A DNA stretch of 64,000 nucleotides from Carboxylicivirga taeanensis (lineage in GTDB: Bacteria; Bacteroidota; Bacteroidia; Bacteroidales; Marinilabiliaceae), in assembly GCF_051851475.1 (NCBI RefSeq), contig NZ_JBPUSJ010000001.1:124001-188000 (forward strand), in the 5' to 3' direction. The first letter of the stretch is position 1; each line of letters begins with the position of its first letter. Below the pieces are notes generated by a model that saw only the letters and a list, made by a program, of their open reading frames with translations, searched no databases and was not told the origin of the DNA. Positions 41,614 to 50,907 of this stretch are shown piece after piece. The translations under genes were made by a program, and so were the position numbers.

Positions 41614-43209
41614 ATGCTAGAGAATATTGATCTATCACTCGTCAACTGGTCGAGGGCTCAATTCGCACTAACAGCTATGTTCCACTGGCTATTTGTCCCG
41701 CTTACATTGGGACTGAGCTTTATGATAGCCTTTATGGAAACGATTTATGTAAAAACAGGAGATCCGGAGTGGAAACGCCTTACCAAATTCTGGATGAAAC
41801 TTTTTGGAATTAATTTTGCCATCGGTGTTGCCACTGGTATTATTCTTGAGTTTGAATTTGGCACCAACTGGTCCAATTACTCCTGGTTTGTGGGCGATAT
41901 ATTTGGAGCCCCACTGGCCATCGAAGGCATCATGGCCTTTTTCATGGAAAGTACCTTTATAGCGGTTATGTTTTTTGGCTGGGGCAAAGTTAGTAAACGG
42001 TTTCACCTCACGGCCACCTGGCTAACAGCAGCTGGGGCCAATCTATCGGCACTGTGGATTCTTGTTGCCAATGCCTGGATGCAACGCCCCGTAGGCATGA
42101 AATTTAACCCCGAAACGGCCCGTAACGAGATGGAAAGTTTTTGGGATGTCTTCCTTTCACCAACAGCTGTTACCAAGTTTCTGCATACCACTACTTCCGG
42201 CTACGTGCTGGCTGCAATTTTTGTAGTTGGTATCAGCAGCTGGTTTTTACTCAAAAAGAGACATATCCTGTTTGCCAAACGCAGCATTGTTATAGCAGCT
42301 ATTTTTGGCCTGATATCATCCGTAGTATTGGTGGCTACCGGCGACAGTTCGGCACGCGATGTGGCTAAAACGCAGCCCATGAAATTTGCAGCAATGGAGT
42401 CCTTATATGAAGGACAAACGCAGGCACCTTTAATTGCAATAGGCCTGTTTGGCAAGGAGCATGACGACCCCATGCATCGCGACTCGGAACAGGAATTTTT
42501 AGTGAAAATTGAAATACCTAACATGCTGTCGTATCTCGCCTTTCTGGAAGTAGATGCCTTTGTTCCGGGTATTAAAGATTTGGTGTTGGGCAATGAGCAA
42601 TACAACATCATGTCGTACAAAGAAAAAATCAGAAGAGGCTATGAGGCACAGCAAACCCTGAGGGCCTTTAAAGACGCCAAAGGAGTAGATAATGCTGAGT
42701 ACGAACGCCTGAAAGCCAAGTTTGATGACAAGGAGTGGATTAATAATTATTTCAAATACTTTGGCTACGGCAACTACTACGATCCCAACCCGGAGCAACT
42801 GGAGCTTAACGCCTTTAAAATAGTACCACCCATCTCATTATCATTCTATGCCTTCCACATCATGGTGATTTTAGGCGGCCATTTTATGTTATTATTCATG
42901 GTAGTACTTTGGTTGGTTTATCGTAAAAAACTGGAATCAAATAAAGTTGTACTTTACACCGCCTTGTGGACCATTCCGTTGGCCTATATTGCCAGCCAGT
43001 CCGGATGGATTGTTGCCGAAGTGGGGCGTCAGCCTTGGGTGATTCAAGATCTGATGCCAACAATGACAGCCGTATCAAAAATAGATACCAGCTCTGTCAT
43101 GATTACCTTCGGACTGTTCACCATCACCTTTGTTGCTTTGGCAATTGCGGAGGTAAAAATAATGGTTAAACAAATTAAAAACGGACCAAAAGAAGGAGGA
43201 CATAATTAA
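41614..43209 (+). CDS. cydA: cytochrome bd ubiquinol/menaquinol oxidase subunit I CydA
   Basis: CydA carries haem b558 and the haem b595/d site and oxidises quinol with O2, with high affinity. The 531-residue protein has the N-terminal RAQFALTAMFHWLFVPLTLGL (haem-d ligand His near residue 19), the IAFMETIYVKTG helix, GMKFNPETARNEM, and the WIVAEVGRQPWV motif near the C-terminus. About nine transmembrane helices. It is the second gene of the operon. Confidence 0.96.
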   Translation: MLENIDLSLVNWSRAQFALTAMFHWLFVPLTLGLSFMIAFMETIYVKTGDPEWKRLTKFWMKLFGINFAIGVATGIILEFEFGTNWSNYSWFVGDIFGAPLAIEGIMAFFMESTFIAVMFFGWGKVSKRFHLTATWLTAAGANLSALWILVANAWMQRPVGMKFNPETARNEMESFWDVFLSPTAVTKFLHTTTSGYVLAAIFVVGISSWFLLKKRHILFAKRSIVIAAIFGLISSVVLVATGDSSARDVAKTQPMKFAAMESLYEGQTQAPLIAIGLFGKEHDDPMHRDSEQEFLVKIEIPNMLSYLAFLEVDAFVPGIKDLVLGNEQYNIMSYKEKIRRGYEAQQTLRAFKDAKGVDNAEYERLKAKFDDKEWINNYFKYFGYGNYYDPNPEQLELNAFKIVPPISLSFYAFHIMVILGGHFMLLFMVVLWLVYRKKLESNKVVLYTALWTIPLAYIASQSGWIVAEVGRQPWVIQDLMPTMTAVSKIDTSSVMITFGLFTITFVALAIAEVKIMVKQIKNGPKEGGHN

Positions 43210-44345
43210 TGTTTGGAGATTTATCACATTTAGTTTTACAACAATATTGGTGGATTATCGTTTCGCTCTTGGGCGCACTGTTAGTCTTTCTTATGTTTGT
43301 ACAGGGCGGTCAAACCCTAATTTACACACTCGGAAAAACAAGTATGGAAAGAACTATGCTTGTCAATACCCTCGGACGAAAATGGGAGTTTACCTTCACA
43401 ACCCTGGTTACCTTTGGGGGTGCTTTTTTCGCATCTTTCCCCCTGTTTTACAGCACCAGTTTTGGTGGCGCCTATTGGGTTTGGATGCTTATCCTGTTTG
43501 CTTTTGTAATTCAGGCCATTTCCTATGAGTTTCGTACACGACCGAACAACGTCTTTGGGACTCGTACCTATGAAACTTTTCTGCTTATCAACGGGCTGTT
43601 GGGAACTATTTTGCTGGGCACAGCTGTTGCCACCTTCTTTACGGGCTCAGCTTTTTCGGTGAATGATATGAACCAATCGCAATGGGAGCTAAAGTCTCAT
43701 GGCCTGGAAGCAGCCTTAAATCTGCATAATTTATCCTTAGGTCTGGCGGTATTTTTCCTGGCTCGCGTACTGGGCCTACTCTACTTTATGAACAGTATTA
43801 AGCATGATGAGCTGTTCGGCAGAGCCAAAAAACACCTGATATATAATGGGCTTCCATTTCTGTTCTTCTTTCTGACTTTTGTTATCTGGTTGTTTATCCG
43901 GGATGGATATGCGGTTGACCCTGAAACGCAGAATGTTTATTTAGAACCCTTTAAATACTTTAAAAACATGGTGCAAATGCCACTTGTGCTGGTTCTTTTT
44001 GTAGTTGGTGTAGCCGGAGTACTATTTGGCTTGGGAGCAGGTATTGTTCGTAAAGAGTGTACAAAAGGCATTTGGGCAGCTGGTGCAGGTACCGTTCTTA
44101 CGGTTTTTAGCCTGTTTTTGGTTGCCGGATTTAATAATACGGCATTCTACCCTTCCTCATTTGATCTCCAGAGTTCATTAACCATTCAAAATGCTTCATC
44201 GAGCCACTTTACACTTACAGCCATGAGCTATGCATCACTGCTTGTTCCGTTTGTGTTTGGCTACATATGGTATGTTTGGAGGGCTTTGAATAGCAAACCA
44301 ATTGATGAGGATGAAATGCAGTCAGATGACTTACACATCTATTAA
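43209..44345 (+). CDS. cydB: cytochrome bd oxidase subunit II CydB
   Basis: The 378-residue partner of CydA has eight hydrophobic helices and the YEFRTRPNNVFG-type loop conserved in the family, plus the N-terminal WWIIVSLLGALLVFLMFVQGG stretch. Its first base overlaps the last base of cydA, so the two are translationally linked. Confidence 0.95.
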   Translation: MFGDLSHLVLQQYWWIIVSLLGALLVFLMFVQGGQTLIYTLGKTSMERTMLVNTLGRKWEFTFTTLVTFGGAFFASFPLFYSTSFGGAYWVWMLILFAFVIQAISYEFRTRPNNVFGTRTYETFLLINGLLGTILLGTAVATFFTGSAFSVNDMNQSQWELKSHGLEAALNLHNLSLGLAVFFLARVLGLLYFMNSIKHDELFGRAKKHLIYNGLPFLFFFLTFVIWLFIRDGYAVDPETQNVYLEPFKYFKNMVQMPLVLVLFVVGVAGVLFGLGAGIVRKECTKGIWAAGAGTVLTVFSLFLVAGFNNTAFYPSSFDLQSSLTIQNASSSHFTLTAMSYASLLVPFVFGYIWYVWRALNSKPIDEDEMQSDDLHIY

Positions 44346-44356
44346 ATTATTTGATT

Positions 44357-44488
44357 ATGAAATATATACAAGAAATATTGTGGTATTTGGTATTACCAAT
44401 GACAGTTGTCGTTAGCTATTATGCGGTTCTGTTTGGTATAAAAAAGTTTGAGAAGCTGCAGCAAAAATCGGAGGACACTGAAAAATAA
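44357..44488 (+). CDS. small single-helix protein, CydX-like candidate
   Basis: A 43-residue open frame begins 11 bases after the cydB stop. Residues 5-27 are hydrophobic (ILWYLVLPMTVVVSYYAVLFG) and the C-terminus is charged (KKFEKLQ then acidic). Size, single helix and position after cydB are those of CydX, the small third subunit of cytochrome bd in proteobacteria, but the sequence is not the same, so this may be an analogue. It was too short for a 60-residue cutoff. Confidence 0.72.
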   Translation: MKYIQEILWYLVLPMTVVVSYYAVLFGIKKFEKLQQKSEDTEK

Positions 44489-44507
44489 CAGTCAACTAAA
44501 TAGCTAT

Positions 44508-44543
44508 AAAAAAGCCGTTCAACAATGCTGAACGGCTTTTTTT
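44508..44543. terminator. bidirectional terminator after the cyd operon
   Basis: AAAGCCGTTCA pairs with TGAACGGCTTT, with A-run and T-run flanks, between the cyd operon and the ferredoxin oxidoreductase. Confidence 0.93.
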
Positions 44544-44562
44544 GCTAACTCAATTAAAATAG

Positions 44563-45582
44563 TTATTCAATATCCCAAACATCACCTGAATGGATGAGAT
44601 CATTAAACGTTTTTATTGTAGATTGTTCCTGTACATCTTTCAGCTGCTGCTCCAGACACTGGTCGTAAACAGGAGCCTTTACTGAACGAATAACCCCAAG
44701 TGCCACTGGGTACTCAGGGTACTCCATATCGGCCAGTTTAAGGTGCAAGGTAATATCTTCACAATGCGCATCGTGTACCAGTAAATCATCTTCGGTGATG
44801 CCATCTTCGCCTAAGGTGACAACCCTTAAGTGTACGCCTTCAAGCATTAGTCCCTTATCATTATTGGCCCCAAAAATCATGGGTTTACCATGCTCCAGCT
44901 TAATAGTTCGGTCAGCCGAAAACGCTTTATCTGTAATGGCGTTATGCGTTTTATCGTTATAAATCACACAGTTTTGCAGCACCTCAATAATTGAAGTTCC
45001 TTCATGCAAAGCAGCTGCTTCCATCATCTCCACCGAATGTTTCAAATCTTTATCGATACAGCGGGCAAAGAATTGTCCGCGCGCACCAATACACAGTTCC
45101 CCAGGACGGAAAGGTGACTCTATTGTTCCGAAAGGTGAGGTTTTAGAAATGAATCCTCGCTTTGATGTTGGTGAGTATTGGCCTTTGGTTAGACCATAAA
45201 TCTGGTTATTAAATAAAATAATATTCAGATCGATGTTACGACGAATGGTATGAATGAAGTGGTTACCACCAATGGCCAGCGCATCTCCATCACCTGTTAT
45301 CTGCCAAACCTTTAACTCAGGATTAGAGACTTTAACACCAGATGCAATAGCCGAAGCACGCCCATGGATGGTATGAAAACCATAAGTTTCCATATAATAT
45401 GGGAAACGTGATGAACATCCGATACCAGAAATAACTGCTACTTCCTCCTTTTTATAGCCCAAAGAAGCCATTGCTTTTTGCACAGAATTAAGAATGGCAT
45501 GGTCACCACATCCGGGACACCATTTTACACTTTGGTCACTTTTAAAATCTGTAAACTTTACTTGACAATTTTCAGCCATCAT
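44563..45582 (-). CDS. korB: 2-oxoacid:ferredoxin oxidoreductase, beta subunit
   Basis: The 339-residue beta subunit binds thiamine diphosphate: CPGCGDHAILNSVQKAM near the start, GIGCSSRFPYYM, and the metal/TPP motif TGDGDALAIGGNHFIH followed by LFNNQIYGLTKGQYSPTS. It forms acyl-CoA from a 2-oxoacid with reduction of ferredoxin. 2-Oxoglutarate is the likely substrate from overall similarity and the two-subunit layout, but that was not tested. It directly follows its alpha partner, with no gap between them. Confidence 0.9.
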   Translation of the reverse strand: MMAENCQVKFTDFKSDQSVKWCPGCGDHAILNSVQKAMASLGYKKEEVAVISGIGCSSRFPYYMETYGFHTIHGRASAIASGVKVSNPELKVWQITGDGDALAIGGNHFIHTIRRNIDLNIILFNNQIYGLTKGQYSPTSKRGFISKTSPFGTIESPFRPGELCIGARGQFFARCIDKDLKHSVEMMEAAALHEGTSIIEVLQNCVIYNDKTHNAITDKAFSADRTIKLEHGKPMIFGANNDKGLMLEGVHLRVVTLGEDGITEDDLLVHDAHCEDITLHLKLADMEYPEYPVALGVIRSVKAPVYDQCLEQQLKDVQEQSTIKTFNDLIHSGDVWDIE

Positions 45583-47430
45583 TTATTCCTCCAGCAATGT
45601 TTTAAAATGTTCTTTCAATTCTACTACCGTAAAAGGTTGCCCCTGAACCTTATTAAAACGTTGTGTCTGAATATCAGGGAAGTTCATTGTCAGATAATTG
45701 GCAAATTGCCCAAGGTTTAATTCACACACCACGATCTTTTTGTAGCGCTTTAGTATCTCATGCGTATTGCGTGGCAATGGTTTAATGTAGTTGAAATGCG
45801 CTAAAGCAATCTTATGTCCCTCATTGCTGAGTTCATCTACAGCTGTAAATAAGTGCCCAAAAGTACCACCCCAGCCAACAACAAGGACATCGGCACTTTC
45901 ATCGCCTAAAAGCTCTAATTCAGGCACCATATTAGCTATACGCTGCACTTTTTCTTCACGTATTTCCACCATTCGCTCGTGATTCAGCGCATCATGCGAA
46001 ACAGCCCCTGAATGCTCATCTTTCTCTAAGCCTCCAATGCGGTGCTCCAACCCGGCAATACCCGGAGGTGCCCAGTAACGCGACAATTTTTCTACGTCAC
46101 GCTTATAAGGGTGCCAGTCTTTATCAGCCGGATCGGCTTTAGGTACATTAATAGTTGGCCACTCTTCCATATTAGGCAAGCGCCATGGCTGCGTTCCATT
46201 GGCCAAAAATCCATCGGTAAGCAAGATAACCGGAGTCATGTGCTCTACTGATATTTTGGCTGCATAGAATGCATAATCGAAGCAGTTAGTAGGTGAACTG
46301 GCTGCGATTACGACTGCCGGACTTTCGCCATTACGGCCATAAAGAGCCTGCATTAAGTCAGACTGCTCAGTTTTGGTTGGTAAACCTGTCGATGGTCCGC
46401 CACGCTGAACGTTTACAATTACAAGTGGTAATTCGGCAATAATGGCCAGGCCAATGGCTTCACCTTTCAGAGCCAAGCCTGGTCCTGAAGTGGTAGTGAT
46501 AGCTAGGTTACCAGCAAAGCTGGCACCAATAGCGGTACAGATACCTGCAATCTCATCCTCGGCCTGAAATACTTTCACGCCTAAATCTTTTCGGGCACTC
46601 AGCTCCTGAAGAATCTCAGTAGCGGGTGTAATGGGATATGAACCAAGGAATAATTCAAGCCCACTCTTTTCTGCGGCAGCAAGAAAGCCCCATGCCACAG
46701 CCTGATTACCGCTCAGGTTACGGTATTTTCCTTTTTGAATATCAGCCGGATGAATGTGATAAGAAGGGGTTAAGGCCTGAATAATATTACCATAGTTGTA
46801 ACCATCTTCAAGCACCTTCACATTAGCATCAACAATGAGCTGGTTCTTTTTAAATTTCTTTTTGATATAATCTTTGGTATGATCCAAAGGACGATCAAAC
46901 AACCAATACACCAATCCGAGTGCATACATATTCTTACTCCGAAGAATACTCTTGTTATCAAGACCCATGTCTTTCAAACTCTCCTTAGTAAGCGTTGTGA
47001 TTGGCGCCTTTACAATATTGAAACCGCCAAGTTTACTTTCGGTGATCGGATCGTTGGTTTCATAACCTGCTTTACGTAGGTTTTTCTCGTCACAACTATC
47101 CACATCAAGAATTACAGTCCCCCCGGGTTTCATCCACTTTGCATTAGCTTTTAATGCCGCTGGATTCATTGCCACGAGCACGTCACAATAGTCTCCCGGA
47201 GTATAAACTTCGGTATGTCCAAAATGCACCTGAAAACCGGAAACACCGCTGATGGTACCCTGAGGAGCACGAATTTCAGATGGATAATCAGGAAATGTTG
47301 AGATGTCATTTCCGAAAATTGCAGAGGTGTATGAGAATAAGGTTCCTGTCAGCTGCATACCGTCACCGGAGTCACCTGAAAACCTCACTACAACTTCATC
47401 TCTTTCAATTACTTTTGACCTTTTACCCAT
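45583..47430 (-). CDS. korA: 2-oxoacid:ferredoxin oxidoreductase, fused gamma-alpha subunit
   Basis: The 615-residue protein fuses the gamma domain (about 1-200; FSGDSGDGMQLTG) to the alpha domain (about 230-615; GSYPITPATEILQELS, then TTTSGPGLALKGEAIG and QRGGPSTGLPTKTEQSD). That is the arrangement of two-subunit KorAB-type enzymes; a separate ferredoxin-like delta subunit is absent. It is upstream of, and adjacent to, korB. Confidence 0.9.
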   Translation of the reverse strand: MGKRSKVIERDEVVVRFSGDSGDGMQLTGTLFSYTSAIFGNDISTFPDYPSEIRAPQGTISGVSGFQVHFGHTEVYTPGDYCDVLVAMNPAALKANAKWMKPGGTVILDVDSCDEKNLRKAGYETNDPITESKLGGFNIVKAPITTLTKESLKDMGLDNKSILRSKNMYALGLVYWLFDRPLDHTKDYIKKKFKKNQLIVDANVKVLEDGYNYGNIIQALTPSYHIHPADIQKGKYRNLSGNQAVAWGFLAAAEKSGLELFLGSYPITPATEILQELSARKDLGVKVFQAEDEIAGICTAIGASFAGNLAITTTSGPGLALKGEAIGLAIIAELPLVIVNVQRGGPSTGLPTKTEQSDLMQALYGRNGESPAVVIAASSPTNCFDYAFYAAKISVEHMTPVILLTDGFLANGTQPWRLPNMEEWPTINVPKADPADKDWHPYKRDVEKLSRYWAPPGIAGLEHRIGGLEKDEHSGAVSHDALNHERMVEIREEKVQRIANMVPELELLGDESADVLVVGWGGTFGHLFTAVDELSNEGHKIALAHFNYIKPLPRNTHEILKRYKKIVVCELNLGQFANYLTMNFPDIQTQRFNKVQGQPFTVVELKEHFKTLLEE

Positions 47431-47799
47431 GATTGATAAGGTTCTGATTTTTATCTATATTTTCTAACAAAGTTATGCAATCAATAAAAAGGAAATCAAT
47501 GTATACCAGCCTATTGCTTTCAACATTAACTTCCTCTTAATTGTGGGAGTAAAGGTAGAGATAAGGCCATATGGACTAGTTGACATTTGTCATGTTTGCC
47601 CTGTTCGCACCTTGTGTTATACAACACATTTTAATATTCGTTAAATGAACAGATCAGTAAGAATAATCCTTTACATTATGAGGCCTGGCATACCTTATGT
47701 TTTAAAACTTGATTGTATTTTTGTCCTCGTTCCAGGCATTATTACTTAGGGCATTGAAGCAAGCTTTAGCTTAAAAAAACAACTATAAACACATAGAAT
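47431..47799. other. 369-base divergent gap
   Basis: It separates korAB from the gamma-carbonic anhydrase-like gene. A perfect -7 box TATTTTTG (47716-47723) precedes the latter, but the TTG is off. TGTTATACAACA (about 47611) is an imperfect palindrome. No gene seen. Confidence 0.5.
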
Positions 47800-48324
47800 A
47801 TGGCACTTATTAAAACGGTAAGAGGCTTTACTCCCAAAATTGGGAAGAACGCTTACCTGGCTGAAAACGCCACCATCATTGGCGATGTAGAAATGGGAGA
47901 TGACTGCAGCATTTGGTTTAATGCCGTGCTACGGGGCGATGTTAATTCAATACGAATTGGCAATAAGGTTAACATTCAGGATGGATCGGTTTTGCATACC
48001 TTATACCAGAAATCGACTGTAGAAATTGGCGATAATGTGTCCATTGGGCATAATGTAACCATCCATGGGGCAAAAATAGAGGATAATGTACTGATTGGTA
48101 TTGGCGCCACAGTACTTGACCATGCGGTTATTGGCAGTAACTCAATTATTGCTGCCAACTCGCTTGTATTAACAGGTACCATTGTCGAACCAAACAGCAT
48201 TTATGCCGGTGTTCCGGCTAAAAAGGTGAAAGACATTGAGCCAGAGCAATCCAAAGAAATGGTTCAGAAAATAGCTAACAACTACCTGATGTATGCCGGG
48301 TGGTTTAAAGATGAAGAACAATAG
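47800..48324 (+). CDS. gamma-carbonic anhydrase / hexapeptide-repeat protein
   Basis: The 174-residue left-handed beta-helix has the hexapeptide repeat ([LIV]GxNxx) and the candidate zinc histidines in SVLHTLY and IGHNVTIHG, as in the gamma-class carbonic anhydrases of the YrdA/CaiE group. Many of this group have no shown carbonic anhydrase activity, so activity is uncertain. It is cytoplasmic and single. Confidence 0.87.
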   Translation: MALIKTVRGFTPKIGKNAYLAENATIIGDVEMGDDCSIWFNAVLRGDVNSIRIGNKVNIQDGSVLHTLYQKSTVEIGDNVSIGHNVTIHGAKIEDNVLIGIGATVLDHAVIGSNSIIAANSLVLTGTIVEPNSIYAGVPAKKVKDIEPEQSKEMVQKIANNYLMYAGWFKDEEQ

Positions 48325-48332
48325 GACTGCCG

Positions 48333-48364
48333 TAGCCGGTTGGGTCGCAACCTGACCGGCTTTT
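48333..48364 (+). terminator. terminator after the gamma-carbonic anhydrase-like gene
   Basis: AGCCGGT pairs with ACCGGCT, followed by TTTTAT. The T-run overlaps the end of murI on the opposite strand. Confidence 0.72.
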
Positions 48365-49187
48365 ATAGTACCAAATGCTCCACATTTACTTCGCCACTAA
48401 AAAAAACTCCAGCTGTCTGCTTGAACTTATCAACCTGCTCTGTTGTGTATAGGCTTACCCGAGCATTCTTAGAACATAAAGCATCCATTTCGGGATGTCG
48501 CTGCAGGTAGTCTCTTAAGCTCTCACCAACAATATCTCCCTGCTCCAGTAACTTAACCCCATCAGGCAAATACTGTTGTATTTTCGGGCTTAACAGTGGG
48601 TAGTGCGTACATCCGAGTATCACGGTGTCAATTAAGGGATCTTTCTCAAACAAATTATTCACGTGTTGCTTGACGAAGTAATCAGCTCCTGGTTGATTAA
48701 ATTCGTTATTCTCCACTAATGGCACCCACATAGGGCAGGCTTCCTGGTTTACCACAATAGATGGAAACAATTTATTGATTTCTATCGGATAAGACTCTGA
48801 CTGAACTGTTCCAACGGTGCCCAGCACCCCTACATGCTGCGTTGTACTCCATTGTTGAACCACCTCCACGCTGGGCCGAATAACCCCCAGTACACGTTTT
48901 TGAGCGTCTATAGTGGGTAAATCGCGTTGCTGAATACTACGCAGCGCCTTTGCTGATGCCGTGTTACAGGCTAAAATAACGAGGTGAGCGCCCATTTCGA
49001 ATAACTTCCTCACTGCCTCCAGTGTATAGTCGTAAACGACCTTAAAAGAGCGTGTACCGTAGGGTGTACGTGCATTATCTCCTAAATAAATATAATCATA
49101 CTCTGGCAGGTGTTCAACCAGCTTACTCAGCACGGTAAGTCCACCGTATCCAGAATCAAAAACAGCTATTGGTCCCGGTTGTTTCAT
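48363..49187 (-). CDS. murI: glutamate racemase MurI
   Basis: MurI makes D-glutamate for peptidoglycan. The 274-residue protein has DSGYGGLTVL with the catalytic acid near residue 11, Cys74 in LACNTASA and the second catalytic Cys in GCTHYPLL. It is the last of the minus-strand run murI-ompH-ompH-ompH-bamA-uppS, but behind a terminator. Confidence 0.96.
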   Translation of the reverse strand: MKQPGPIAVFDSGYGGLTVLSKLVEHLPEYDYIYLGDNARTPYGTRSFKVVYDYTLEAVRKLFEMGAHLVILACNTASAKALRSIQQRDLPTIDAQKRVLGVIRPSVEVVQQWSTTQHVGVLGTVGTVQSESYPIEINKLFPSIVVNQEACPMWVPLVENNEFNQPGADYFVKQHVNNLFEKDPLIDTVILGCTHYPLLSPKIQQYLPDGVKLLEQGDIVGESLRDYLQRHPEMDALCSKNARVSLYTTEQVDKFKQTAGVFFSGEVNVEHLVL

Positions 49188-49212
49188 GCGTCGTATGTTT
49201 ATTTAAAGATAC

Positions 49213-49247
49213 AAAAACGGGTGACTATACCAGTCACCCGCTCTTTT
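49213..49247 (-). terminator. terminator after the ompH genes
   Basis: On the minus strand, GCGGGTGACT pairs with AGTCACCCGT across GGTAT, followed by TTTTG. It separates the ompH genes from murI. Confidence 0.82.
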
Positions 49248-49265
49248 AAATTTAATATCTTAAGA

Positions 49266-49778
49266 CTATTGTACGCCTAGCTTTGCTTTTACAAGCGGAG
49301 CACAATCAATGCTCTTATTAGAGTGGTAAACCACTACCTGAGAGCTAATATCGAATATATAAACAAGCCCTTGCTCTTGTCCAACTTCATCAATTGCCTT
49401 TTGCACCTTTGTAATGATAGGCTGAAGCAACTGCTGCTCCTTTTGTCCGATTGTTTGTTGTGCCATTTGGCTATATTGCTGCATACGTTGTTCGTAGTCC
49501 TGGATTTCCTTCTCTTTTGTAGCACGAATTAAGTCAGGCAAAGAATCACGCTGCGTCATATAGTCGTTGTATTTCTTTTGCAAATCCTGCTGCATTACCT
49601 GCAGCTGCTCCTGTAACTTGGTAGCTTCTGCTTGTAAAGATTTATCAGCGGCCACTTTATCAGGCAATTGCATCACTAATTCCTGAATATTAATATGCCC
49701 AAACTTTAGATCCTGTGCCTGCGCCTTGCCAGCAAAAGCAACAACAGCAACAACGGCTAGTACTTTTAAAAATTTCAT
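49266..49778 (-). CDS. OmpH/Skp-family periplasmic chaperone (third copy)
   Basis: The 170-residue protein has a signal peptide ending at GKAQA and a long alpha-helical coiled coil (about 45-130) rich in Gln, Lys and Glu. It ends with the family's globular strand (VYIFDISSQVVVYHSNKSIDC). Skp-like proteins hold unfolded outer-membrane proteins on the way to BamA. It resembles the neighbouring copy most strongly at the C-terminal end. Confidence 0.9.
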   Translation of the reverse strand: MKFLKVLAVVAVVAFAGKAQAQDLKFGHINIQELVMQLPDKVAADKSLQAEATKLQEQLQVMQQDLQKKYNDYMTQRDSLPDLIRATKEKEIQDYEQRMQQYSQMAQQTIGQKEQQLLQPIITKVQKAIDEVGQEQGLVYIFDISSQVVVYHSNKSIDCAPLVKAKLGVQ

Positions 49779-49802
49779 ATCTCAATTTTTTATTTACATA
49801 GA

Positions 49803-50315
49803 TTACTGAATACCCAATTTAGCCTTTACCAAAGGACCTACATCAATACTTTTATCAGAGGCATAAACAGGTACACGACTTGTCAGCTCAAATATATATA
49901 AAAATCCTTCTTCATCGCCTACTTCCTGAATAGCAGCCTGTAGCTTTTGAATAATCGGTGCCCGCAACTCATTTTGTTTGGCTTGAATCTGCTGTTGAGA
50001 GAGCATGTAGTAATTCTGCACCTTTTGATTCATTTCAACAATTTCCTTCTCACGAGCCGTTCTTTCAGCTTTGGACAAACCTTCTGCTTCCTGTTGGTAG
50101 GCTTGTTGCTTGTTTTTTAAATCTTCCTGCATGGTCATTAACTGCGATTCCTTGGATGCAAACTCGCTCTCCATTTGCTGCTCAATCGCCTTTAAATCAG
50201 GCATTGCCTGTAATATTTCAGCACTGTTTATATGCCCAAACTTCATTGGTTGCTGAGCATTAACCGCACCAACGGCCAATAATAAAACAACAACCAGTGT
50301 GTAGTAAATTCTCAT
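49803..50315 (-). CDS. OmpH/Skp-family periplasmic chaperone (second copy)
   Basis: The 170-residue protein has signal peptide MRIYYTLVVVLLLAVGAVNA and a coiled coil at about 45-130. The C-terminal strand ends VYASDKSIDVGPLVKAKLGIQ-like, nearly the same as the third copy, so the two arose by tandem duplication. The spacing of 24 bases suggests one mRNA. Confidence 0.9.
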   Translation of the reverse strand: MRIYYTLVVVLLLAVGAVNAQQPMKFGHINSAEILQAMPDLKAIEQQMESEFASKESQLMTMQEDLKNKQQAYQQEAEGLSKAERTAREKEIVEMNQKVQNYYMLSQQQIQAKQNELRAPIIQKLQAAIQEVGDEEGFLYIFELTSRVPVYASDKSIDVGPLVKAKLGIQ

Positions 50316-50329
50316 ATTCTCGTTTTTAG

Positions 50330-50842
50330 TTATTCACTTTTATAACCTAGCTCGATAAGCACGTCGTCACTAATGTCGTACTTATTGTCGACAAACATAA
50401 TGCCCATCCCTGAAGCTTTATCGAACACAGCGGCAATGTTGTTTTCTGCCGCAATATCGGTTATCGCATTATATATCTCATCCTGAATGGGTTTCACAAG
50501 GGCTTCGCGCCGTTGAAACAGCTCACCATCCTGTCCAAAGTAGTTTTGCTGCAACTGTTTAGCTTGCTTCTCCTTTTCGATAATTTCGTTCTCCCGCTTG
50601 GTCTTCATCTCATTGGAAAGGAAAACATTTTCAGCCTGATAGTTCTTATACAGTTGGGCTATCTCATCGAAACGCTGCTCAACCTCCCCTTGCCACTTAG
50701 CCGATAATTGTGATAACTGCTCATTAGCAGCCTCATAGGCAGGTATATTACGAAGAATATATTCTGAATCAACAAAAGCATACTTTTGAGCAAAAATAGT
50801 TTGCCCGAGTAACAATAATGAAAATAATAGGATATTTTTCAT
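50330..50842 (-). CDS. OmpH/Skp-family periplasmic chaperone (first copy)
   Basis: The chosen start gives MKNILLFSLLLLGQTIFAQ, a clean signal peptide; an upstream in-frame ATG would add ten residues before it. The coiled-coil (about 40-125) and the AVFDKASGMGIMFVDNKYDISD tail match Skp/OmpH. It is closest to bamA and is the most divergent of the three copies. Confidence 0.9.
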   Translation of the reverse strand: MKNILLFSLLLLGQTIFAQKYAFVDSEYILRNIPAYEAANEQLSQLSAKWQGEVEQRFDEIAQLYKNYQAENVFLSNEMKTKRENEIIEKEKQAKQLQQNYFGQDGELFQRREALVKPIQDEIYNAITDIAAENNIAAVFDKASGMGIMFVDNKYDISDDVLIELGYKSE

Positions 50843-50907
50843 AGCTCTATTTTTTAGTACACTTAAGTGCAAACAAAAATCAAACCAAACTCATATTCCA
50901 CTAGTTA

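Noticed and set aside
47800..48324. Hexapeptide protein as an acetyltransferase
   Set aside because: The placing of the histidines fits the gamma-carbonic anhydrase group better and no acyl-CoA site extension is present, though enzyme activity remains open.
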